Shown here piece by piece: positions 1 to 5,373 of a DNA stretch of 5,905 nucleotides. This DNA comes from Sedimenticola sp. (lineage in GTDB: Bacteria; Pseudomonadota; Gammaproteobacteria; Chromatiales; Chromatiaceae). The notes under the pieces were generated by a model that did no database searches, was not told where the DNA came from, and saw only the letters and a program-made list of their open reading frames with translations. The stretch is from assembly GCA_030619405.1 (NCBI GenBank), contig JAUXBK010000171.1:1-5905 (forward strand). Reading direction: 5' to 3'. Positions within the stretch are counted from its first letter, which is position 1; every line of letters starts with the position of its first letter. The position numbers were made by a program, and so were the translations under genes.

Positions 1-434
1 AGTTGCGGCAGCAGCCCCTTGAGCATGCCGAGATAGTCACTGCTGCGGAATGCGGGAATGACGAACAGGCCCTGCACCTCGGAACGCTGCAGGGCGTAGG
101 CCAGCTCCTTGGGGCGATAGGCCGGATTGATATTGACCAGGATGGCACCGATACGTGCGCTGGCCATCTGCAGCAGCAGCCACTCGATGTTGTTGGTGGA
201 CCAGATGCCGATGCGGTCCCCCTTGCCGAACCCAACGCCCAGTAGACCCAGAGCGAGTTTGTCGATGGCCTGCGCTAACTGTGCGTAGGTCAGACGCCGT
301 TGCTGCGGCAGTGAAACCACTGCCTCCTGCTGCGAATGGCGCTGGGCTATGCCGGCAAAATGCTCAGGGATGGTGGAACCCGACAGCGCCTCATTTCCGC
401 CCCGGTGAAAGTAGCTTTTCTGGGGGTTGTTCAT
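1..434 (-). CDS. AMP-forming acyl-CoA synthetase (fatty/organic acid-CoA ligase), N-terminal part
   Basis: This is the first ~144 residues of an ANL-superfamily adenylate-forming ligase; the gene runs off the left edge. The family activates a carboxylic acid with ATP to an acyl-AMP and transfers it to CoA in the cytoplasm. Visible hallmarks are the early LTYAQL segment, GVGFGKGDRIGIWSTNN-type helix and strand, an EWLLLQMASARIGAI stretch, and the INPAYRPKELAYAL motif typical of medium-chain or fatty acyl-CoA synthetases. The P-loop-like ATP motif and the catalytic lysine lie outside the window, so substrate and integrity cannot be judged. The start is the ATG at 434, preceded by a GGAAGG-type ribosome site about 6 bases upstream. 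It overlaps the stop of the beta-subunit gene as ATGA, so it is probably translated by coupling as the last visible gene of the operon. The family call is firm; the substrate is unknown. Confidence 0.88.
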   Translation of the reverse strand, partial: MNNPQKSYFHRGGNEALSGSTIPEHFAGIAQRHSQQEAVVSLPQQRRLTYAQLAQAIDKLALGLLGVGFGKGDRIGIWSTNNIEWLLLQMASARIGAILVNINPAYRPKELAYALQRSEVQGLFVIPAFRSSDYLGMLKGLLPQ

Positions 435-1343
435 GGTATGCCTTCCCAATAAGCATCCACCCGCCCCTGGATCTCCGCCAGCAGTGTCTCGTTTCGTTGC
501 GGTTGAAACAGGTGGGCGAAGCGCCCCTGTTTCTGCAGATACTCCTCTACAGGCACCCGTTTGCGGGGAGGTTTGGTATGCACCACCTCACCATCCACAT
601 ACTCCTTCAGCGGCCAGATGCCGCTCTTGACCGCCAGCTTACCGATCGCCACCGACTCCCTGGGATCGAAATCCCAACCGGTGGGACAGGGTGACAGGGC
701 GATGATCAACCGTGGCCCTTTCAGCTTCTTTGCCTTCTCGATCTTGCGGGCCAGATCCAGGGGCTCGGCACCGATCACGGTAGCCACATAGGCCGGTCGG
801 TGCGCCGCCCAGATATCGAACAAAGGCTTCTTGTAACCCGGGAAACCCATCATGCCCCGGCTGATGGCTGTCCTGGCGGCGTGGGGGGTGGCATCTGAAT
901 ACTGCTGACCGGTATTACCGTAGCCCTCGTTGTCGTAGCAGATATAGAGAAAATCCAGATTCCGCTCGATGGCACCGGAGGTGGCGGAGAGCCCCATGCC
1001 GTAGGCCGCCCCATCTCCAGTCAGGGTGACCACCTGCATATCCTCTTCTGCACCTATCTCTCCCTTCTCCAGAAGGATATCCAGCGCGTCCCTGGGCCCC
1101 GGCGGGAGCGGAGGCCATGGCAGTGTAGAGCCAGGATCCACGAAACGGTGTAAAAGGATAGACGGCGAGCAGCGTCATGCAGCCCGCGGCGTTCACGAAG
1201 GCGCTTTTTTCACCCAGGATATCGTAGATCTGGTGCAGCGCCTCCAGCCCACCGCAGCCGGCACACATGGGGGTGCCCGTTCCCAGCAGATGGGTGGAGG
1301 GCAGCTGTTTTACGTTCTTGAACAGAGTTTCATTCATAGCCAT
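431..1343 (-). pseudogene. porB: 2-oxoacid:ferredoxin oxidoreductase beta subunit (TPP-binding), frameshifted
   Basis: This is the beta subunit of a pyruvate/2-oxoacid:ferredoxin oxidoreductase, which binds thiamine diphosphate and one [4Fe-4S] cluster. It is in two frames. The first runs from ATG 1343 and carries PMCAGCGG (Cys27, Cys30) and AGC (Cys55), three of the usual cluster ligands. The second carries the TPP motif GDGAAYGMG with YDNEGYGNTG, the fourth-ligand-like LSPCPTGW, and the family's C-terminal PVEEYLQKQGRF. The frames meet at about 1090-1096. After YTAMASAPAGAQG the protein continues as RDALDILLEKG one base out of phase. The span is 913 bases; removing one base gives 303 codons plus stop, a normal PorB length. 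The lesion is one extra base (a GGG run lies there) or a short deletion. The start overlaps the alpha stop as TAATG, with GAGGG and GGGAG just upstream. It may be a true mutation or a sequencing error. The 2-oxo acid used is not evident. Confidence 0.85.
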
Positions 1344-2587
1344 TATCCCTCTCCCAGTTGCCGCCGCTCCACCTGGGCAATCGCCTGAAGTTTGCGCGTC
1401 TCCCGCAGCTCCGTCTCGGTGTAGAGCAGCCGAGGCGGCGGTGTCTCACCGGTTTCCGCCGCCTTGCGAATCACCTCGGCCATTTCATAGAACTCTTCGG
1501 GGGCGATATCCCTGCCGCCCAGTCCACCGATGAAGCTGGCCAGCACCGGCGGTGCTTCAGGCTGACCATAAAGTGCTGAGGTCACCTCGGTATGCAGTAC
1601 ACCACCGGCGCCGATGGAGAGGTTCTGATCGATCACCGCGACGCCGCGCCTGCCGGCCAGTTCACACCGGAACACCGCTTCCGGAAAGAGGCGTAGCAGA
1701 CGCGGCCGCAACAGGCCGATCAGCCAGCCGTTGGAGCGCAGCCAGTCCACCGCCGCCTTCGCCTTGGTCGCGAAGGATCCCATCATCACGAACAGGTACT
1801 CCGCATCATCGCAACAGTAGGCCTCGACCACTGCATGGCGGCGCCCGAACAGCGCCTCGAACTCCTCAGCGACCCGCTCATAGACCTTCAGGGCATTGCG
1901 GGCAGCAAGATGGGTCTGGTAACGGAAATAGAAGTAAGGGCCCCCGCCCAGTACCGCCACCGCCTGGCTCTCCGGCGCGCTGGCGCGGAATCGAATGCTT
2001 CCGGGTTCGAAAGCGGGGAGAAACCGCTCCACCCTCTCCCGCTCCGGAATTTCCACCGGCTCCCGGGTGAAGGAGAGGTAGAAGCCATCCATGTTGACCA
2101 GCACCGGCAGGCGCACCTGCTCATCCTCGGCCAGCCGGTAGGCCAGGAGCACAGTGTCCAGTACCTCCTGACAGGTGGCGCAGTGGAGCTGCAGGAAACC
2201 GCTGTCCCGGGCTGCCAGGATGTCGTTGTGATCCGGTTCCAGGGTGATGGGCGCCGACAGCCCCCGGGAGACATTCACCAGGACGAAGGGAGCACGCCAG
2301 CCGGCGACCGTATACAGCATTTCCATGCCGTAGAGCAGTCCCTGGCTGGAGGTGGCACTGAAGACCCGCACCCCGGTAGCGGCCGCCGCACCCGCGGCGG
2401 TGATCATGGAATGTTCCGACTCCAGGGTGACCAGGCGACCTTCCATCTCCCCGTTGTCGATCCAGCCGGCCAGTGACTCGATGATCTCGGTCTGTGGCGT
2501 GATGGGAAATGCCGGCACGTAATCCACGCTGGCCAGGCGCGCGCCCCAGGCGGCCGCCCCGTTGCCAGTCAACAGTATTCGCTTCAT
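1343..2587 (-). CDS. porA: 2-oxoacid:ferredoxin oxidoreductase alpha subunit (PorA type)
   Basis: This 414-residue protein has the usual length of a separate alpha subunit, which supplies the pyrimidine-binding half of the thiamine diphosphate site and helps bind substrate. Together with beta, gamma and delta it decarboxylates a 2-oxo acid to acyl-CoA and reduces ferredoxin in the cytoplasm. Family marks are GNGAAAWGARLA near residues 8-19, the PITPQTEI motif at 28-35, LESEHSMITAAGAA at 55-68, SATSSQGLLYGME at 77-89, and a following NVSRGLSAPITLEPDHND block. The C-terminal transketolase-like region ends in GGLGGRDI and a charged tail. The frame is open further upstream, but ATG 2587 is chosen: the protein then begins directly with the family's MKRILLTGNGAAA, a GGAGG site precedes it, and it overlaps the upstream stop as ATGA. 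It looks intact. Pyruvate, 2-oxobutyrate, branched-chain 2-oxo acids or 2-oxoglutarate are all possible substrates. Confidence 0.92.
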   Translation of the reverse strand: MKRILLTGNGAAAWGARLASVDYVPAFPITPQTEIIESLAGWIDNGEMEGRLVTLESEHSMITAAGAAAATGVRVFSATSSQGLLYGMEMLYTVAGWRAPFVLVNVSRGLSAPITLEPDHNDILAARDSGFLQLHCATCQEVLDTVLLAYRLAEDEQVRLPVLVNMDGFYLSFTREPVEIPERERVERFLPAFEPGSIRFRASAPESQAVAVLGGGPYFYFRYQTHLAARNALKVYERVAEEFEALFGRRHAVVEAYCCDDAEYLFVMMGSFATKAKAAVDWLRSNGWLIGLLRPRLLRLFPEAVFRCELAGRRGVAVIDQNLSIGAGGVLHTEVTSALYGQPEAPPVLASFIGGLGGRDIAPEEFYEMAEVIRKAAETGETPPPRLLYTETELRETRKLQAIAQVERRQLGEG

Positions 2588-3060
2588 ACCCCCTCCTCCG
2601 AGGATTCTTCCTCCTGGGCCAGATATTCCGGTATGGCCGCAATAGCGTGAGGCGGACATTGTGCCACGCAGATGAGACAACCCTTGCAGTGGTCATAATC
2701 GATCCGGGGATAGCCGTCTTCCTGGACCTTGATGGCACCGTCGGGACAAAAGGTGCTGCAGACCCACCAGCAGCGATTGCAGCGTTCATAGTCGATCACC
2801 GGACGCATGGTGCGCCACAGGCCAGTTTTTAGTTGCTCGCTGGTATCCGCGGCATGAATCGTCGGGGCCGAGATCCCGGCCTCCTCCAACGGCAGCTCGA
2901 TCCAGTCCGGGTGCTGCCAACCCACCGCCGACAGATCATCGGTCAGTGAGACAATCCCGGCGTGTTCAGCCATCAGATCGTAGGCTGACAGCGCCATCTC
3001 CAGATTCTTTCCCACGACGCTTTCATTCAGATGCGCCAGTTCATCCCGGATCCAGCCCAT
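2584..3060 (-). CDS. 2-oxoacid:ferredoxin oxidoreductase gamma/delta subunit, N-terminally truncated; two [4Fe-4S] ferredoxin domain
   Basis: The open frame gives 158 residues. Residues ~4-30 (IRDELAHL then VVGKNLEMALSAYD) look like the last helix of a PorG/gamma domain, but the ~170-190 residues that should precede them are absent. After a linker comes the delta domain, beginning around RTMRPVIDYERC. It has two cluster motifs: Cys94-x2-Cys97-x3-Cys101-x3-Cys105-Pro, and Cys125-x2-Cys128-x2-Cys131-x3-Cys135-Pro. This domain passes electrons from the enzyme to ferredoxin. The ATG at 3060 has no good ribosome site and lies inside the end of the dehydrogenase frame (20-base overlap, different phase). 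It is therefore probably a chance start created by a deletion, not the native one. If made, the product would be a ferredoxin-like subunit lacking the gamma domain. The delta call is firm. The truncation is inferred from family architecture. Confidence 0.8.
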   Translation of the reverse strand: MGWIRDELAHLNESVVGKNLEMALSAYDLMAEHAGIVSLTDDLSAVGWQHPDWIELPLEEAGISAPTIHAADTSEQLKTGLWRTMRPVIDYERCNRCWWVCSTFCPDGAIKVQEDGYPRIDYDHCKGCLICVAQCPPHAIAAIPEYLAQEEESSEEGV

Positions 3061-3688
3061 CCGGATTGTGGATGGTGCCCCGGGAGTCGGCCACGCCGAC
3101 CAGAATAGCGCCCTTGTCCGTCAGAAATCGGGCGGTATTCTTACCGACGGCACCAAATCCCTGGACCACAAAACTTGCCCCTTCCAGCTCGAAATCACAG
3201 TGCTCCAGCGCAACCTCCACCACATGGCTCAAACCCCAGCCTGTTGCCCCGATCTCATCCAGTGGAATACCTCCTATCTCACGGGGAAGTCCCACTGAGC
3301 GGCCTATCTCATCGTTCACCCAGGCCATACACTCCTCATCCGTTCCCATATCCGGACCGAAAATGTACTCCTCGATATCAGCAAGGGCGCAGGCCATCCC
3401 CCGTATCAGCCGTTCCTTCTCTTCTCTTGGCATCTTCGGATAGCCAAACAGCACCGACTTGCCGCCGCCATGGGGCAACCCGGCCGCGGCGTTTTTGAGT
3501 GTCATCGCCCTGGCCAGCCGGGCACACTCCCTGGTACTGACATCCGGGGCCATCCTCAGCCCGCCGATGGAGGGCCCGGCCGCCACATTATCGACCACCA
3601 GCACCGCCTTGAGGCCATGAGTGGGTTCGTGGATATGAATGACCTTGGTCGGTCCCAGATCATCGGCGTAATCGAATATCTCACCCAT
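3041..3688 (-). CDS. Glu/Leu/Phe/Val dehydrogenase, C-terminally truncated
   Basis: The 215-residue frame matches the first half of an ELFV amino-acid dehydrogenase, normally about 350-420 residues. The family oxidatively deaminates an amino acid to a 2-oxo acid and ammonia with NAD(P). Visible are the substrate-side GGLRMAP (42-48), Lys65 in MTLKNA, the GLPHGGGKS loop with the likely catalytic Lys77, Asp113 in GPDMGTDE, and the Rossmann glycines GFGAVG at 177-182. It ends after GTIHNPDGLDP with one more residue and a TGA at 3043-3041. The rest of the dinucleotide domain and the C-terminal helices are missing, so activity is unlikely. The start at 3688 has an AGGAAG site 6 bases upstream (3695-3700). 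It is first in the minus-strand operon, supplying a 2-oxo acid to the oxidoreductase encoded next. The length and divergent sequence favour a leucine/valine/phenylalanine type over hexameric glutamate dehydrogenase, but substrate is not settled. Confidence 0.82.
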   Translation of the reverse strand: MGEIFDYADDLGPTKVIHIHEPTHGLKAVLVVDNVAAGPSIGGLRMAPDVSTRECARLARAMTLKNAAAGLPHGGGKSVLFGYPKMPREEKERLIRGMACALADIEEYIFGPDMGTDEECMAWVNDEIGRSVGLPREIGGIPLDEIGATGWGLSHVVEVALEHCDFELEGASFVVQGFGAVGKNTARFLTDKGAILVGVADSRGTIHNPDGLDPG

Positions 3689-3801
3689 GGAAAACTTCCT
3701 TCTTTTTTTGACTGCTGTCTCGTCAGAACGGTCTACTATTCATAAGTTAAGCATGAATTTCCGGACTCGGTGGAAATAGATAAAGAAGAGGAATAGCAAT
3801 T
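3689..3801. promoter_or_regulatory. Divergent intergenic region serving the dehydrogenase operon and the threonine ammonia-lyase
   Basis: These 113 bases separate two divergent genes and should hold both promoters. On the plus strand TTGACT (3708-3713) is a good -35 match. The best -10 candidates, TACTAT (3734-3739, spacer 20) and TCTACT (3732-3737, spacer 18), are imperfect. On the minus strand the region near 3738-3750 is AT-rich, but no convincing -35/-10 pair was found. A GAGGAA ribosome site (3788-3793) lies 8 bases before the ammonia-lyase ATG. The function as a promoter region is inferred from layout. Confidence 0.5.
3738..3758. promoter_or_regulatory. Inverted repeat, candidate operator
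   Basis: ATTCAT (3738-3743) and ATGAAT (3753-3758) form a perfect 6-bp dyad with a 9-base spacer, midway between the divergent starts and overlapping the possible plus-strand -10. The position suits a regulator that controls both units; amino-acid-responsive Lrp/AsnC proteins often act at such sites. The arms are short and AT-rich, so chance is a real alternative. Confidence 0.3.
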
Positions 3802-5004
3802 ATGATCACGCTGGCCGATATAAAAAAAGCGCGTTCGAGACTCGGCGATTCCATCTTCTGCTCACCCTGCCCCCACTCCGAAACCCTTAGCCGTCTGACC
3901 GGCTGCAAGCTGTTCCTGAAGCTGGAGAACCTGCAGATGACCGGCTCCTTCAAGGATCGGGGGGCACTGAACAAGATTCTCCAACTCAGCGGGGAGCAGA
4001 AGCGAGCCGGGGTGATCACGGCCTCGGCCGGCAACCACGCTCAGGGTGTCGCTCATGCAGCCAGAATCAGTGGTATTCAGGCCACCATCATCATGCCTGA
4101 AACCACGCCACTGTCGAAGTTCAGAGGCACCAGGGAACTGGGCGCGGAGATCATTCTGCATGGCAGCGGTTACGATGCGGCTTATAGCAAAGCACGGGAA
4201 CTGCAGGCCGAACGCGGCTGCACCTTTATCCACGCCTTCGATGATCCGGATATCATCGCGGGCCAGGGCACCATCGGCCTGGAACTGCTGGAGCAGGTCC
4301 CGGATATGGATACGGTGGTTGTACCAGTGGGCGGAGGCGGACTGATCTCCGGAATCGCAACGGCGATCAAGACATGCCGTCCCGAGGTTCGGCTGGTGGG
4401 TATCGAAACGGAACGTATGCCGTCCATGAAAGAGAGTATCGCCGCGGGCAGGATCACTCCCCTGCGCTCAGTCAACACCCTGGCCGACGGCATTGCCGTG
4501 GCCAATGTCGGCGAACATACTTTGCCCATCATCCGGGAGTTGGTCTCTGATATCGTCACTGTGACCGAGGAAGAGATTGCAAACGCCATCATGATACTCC
4601 TGGAGCGGGAGAAAACCCTGGCGGAGGGCGCCGGAGCGGTGGGATTTGCGGCGCTCTATAACGGTCATGTCCCTGAGGCCAAAGAGAGGAAGGTTGTGGT
4701 GCTGATCAGCGGTGGAAACATCGATATGACGATGCTTTCCAAGATCCTGGAACGGGGCCTGGAGATCGACGGTCGCATCGCACATCTTAAGGTGGTGGTA
4801 CCGGACAAACCCGGCAGTGTCGCCGAACTGGCTACCCTGGTCGCGGAGCATTATGCCAATATCCTGCAGATCTCCCAGAACCGCTCGGTAAGCAAGGTGG
4901 GTCTGGAAGAGACAGAAGTGGAACTCACGCTGGAGACCCGAGGGAACGAACATGTAGACGAAATCAAGGCCTCCATAATCAACTGTGGTTTTACCGTGAA
5001 CTAA
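3802..5004 (+). CDS. ilvA: Threonine ammonia-lyase (threonine dehydratase) with C-terminal ACT domain
   Basis: This is a complete 400-residue PLP enzyme of fold type II that converts threonine to 2-oxobutyrate and ammonia; relatives also act on serine. The PLP lysine is Lys51 in GSFKDRGA. SAGNHAQGVA at 75-84 is the substrate/PLP loop, and the glycine loop GGGGLISG lies near 177-184. After the catalytic part comes one ACT-like domain, about residues 325-400, with DKPGSVAELATLVAEH and an NILQISQNRS segment. This matches the ~400-residue single-ACT class, not the ~500-residue biosynthetic IlvA with its larger regulatory region. The ACT domain suggests control by an amino acid, perhaps isoleucine or valine. 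The start at 3802 has GAGGAA 8 bases upstream. It is divergent from the dehydrogenase/oxidoreductase operon. Its product 2-oxobutyrate is a plausible substrate of that oxidoreductase, giving propionyl-CoA. It may serve isoleucine synthesis instead. The gene looks intact. Confidence 0.93.
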   Translation: MITLADIKKARSRLGDSIFCSPCPHSETLSRLTGCKLFLKLENLQMTGSFKDRGALNKILQLSGEQKRAGVITASAGNHAQGVAHAARISGIQATIIMPETTPLSKFRGTRELGAEIILHGSGYDAAYSKARELQAERGCTFIHAFDDPDIIAGQGTIGLELLEQVPDMDTVVVPVGGGGLISGIATAIKTCRPEVRLVGIETERMPSMKESIAAGRITPLRSVNTLADGIAVANVGEHTLPIIRELVSDIVTVTEEEIANAIMILLEREKTLAEGAGAVGFAALYNGHVPEAKERKVVVLISGGNIDMTMLSKILERGLEIDGRIAHLKVVVPDKPGSVAELATLVAEHYANILQISQNRSVSKVGLEETEVELTLETRGNEHVDEIKASIINCGFTVN

Positions 5005-5051
5005 TCATGCTGGCGGGAGAAAGCCGCTAACCAAAATTTAACATACCTAAC

Positions 5052-5064
5052 CCGGCATAGCCGG
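5052..5064. other. Short GC hairpin downstream of the threonine ammonia-lyase gene
   Basis: CCGGC (5052-5056) and GCCGG (5060-5064) form a 5-bp perfect stem with a 3-base loop, about 50 bases after the ammonia-lyase stop. No T-run follows, so it is not a standard intrinsic terminator. It could stabilise the mRNA end or be incidental. Confidence 0.3.
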
Positions 5065-5073
5065 AACCAAATA

Positions 5074-5106
5074 GTAGGGTGGGCGCGTTGTTTGTGCCCA
5101 CCCTAC
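5074..5106. repeat. REP-like palindrome with GTAG head; possible transcription terminator
   Basis: GTAGGGTGGGC (5074-5084) and GCCCACCCTAC (5096-5106) are perfect 11-base inverted arms around an 11-base loop. Such GTAGGGTGGGC-type palindromes recur between genes in many proteobacterial genomes. The GTAG head followed by a GC-rich hairpin fits the REP elements associated with RAYT transposases. A T-rich stretch (5111-5129) follows it, so on the plus strand it may also end transcription of the ammonia-lyase gene. Only one copy lies in the window, so the repeat nature is based on recall of the motif. Confidence 0.6.
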
Positions 5107-5136
5107 GGAGATTTCTTTGTATTTCTGTTCAATATT

Positions 5137-5361
5137 TCAGTGGTAAGGTACTAAAGAAATCAATTTATTAGCCTGCGTGGTAAATTGGATCTTTTGCCGT
5201 GGTGGTTTACAGCGTGGCGGCGGTAAGGTGATGAGGCCGTCTTCTGCCATTCGTAGCATTGCAACACGGCATGACATCTCTTTGAGACTGCCATCGGCCT
5301 TGAACCAGGCCAATGCCTGGCAAGTCAATCGGGAGAGACTGCTGCCACAGCTTTCCGCCAT
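5137..5361 (-). pseudogene. Remnant of a DUF4338/DruA-like protein, N-terminal fragment
   Basis: Read on the minus strand, ATG 5361 opens a frame of about 74 residues (a TTG at 5379 is also in frame). Its core has SLSRLTCQALAWFKADGSL, then LKEMSCRVAMLRMAEDGLI and LPPPR. That run resembles the N-terminal region of DUF4338 (PF14236) proteins, which include DruA of the Druantia defence system and many transposon-like solitary copies. Those proteins are usually several hundred residues long. Here similarity fades after LPPPR, and the frame soon stops at 5137 in AT-richer DNA, so most of the protein is missing. No ribosome site stands out. A plus-strand frame over the same bases (5177-5371) shows no family features and is taken as its shadow. 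I read this as a decayed fragment, not a working gene. The family assignment is from memory of the motif. Confidence 0.55.
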
Positions 5362-5373
5362 GTTGGAGTAACC

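Noticed and set aside
1088..1100. Programmed ribosomal frameshift in the beta subunit
   Set aside because: It would need a +1 shift with no recognisable slippery codon, rare-codon or stop context. A mutation or sequencing error is simpler.
1134..1139. Second GGATCC, close to the beta frameshift, as a possible ligation join
   Set aside because: Conserved-looking beta coding runs straight through it (FRGSWLYTAM), and the frameshift is about 40 bases away.
1835..2476. Long plus-strand frame of 213 codons opposite the alpha subunit
   Set aside because: It is a GC-rich shadow: low-complexity Arg/Gly/Pro/His composition, no family features, and it is fully antisense to a clear PorA gene.
2121..2789. 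Minus-strand 222-codon frame overlapping the alpha and delta genes
   Set aside because: It is out of phase with both conserved proteins and has Arg/Gly-rich composition typical of a shadow frame.
5137..5361. An active Druantia-type defence system
   Set aside because: Only a ~75-residue fragment is present, with no other Druantia genes (such as druE helicase) in the window.
5177..5371. Plus-strand 64-residue frame ending 2 bases before the CapA-family start, as if cotranscribed
   Set aside because: It has no good ribosome site and no recognisable features, while the opposite strand shows a known-looking DUF4338 pattern. It is most likely a shadow.
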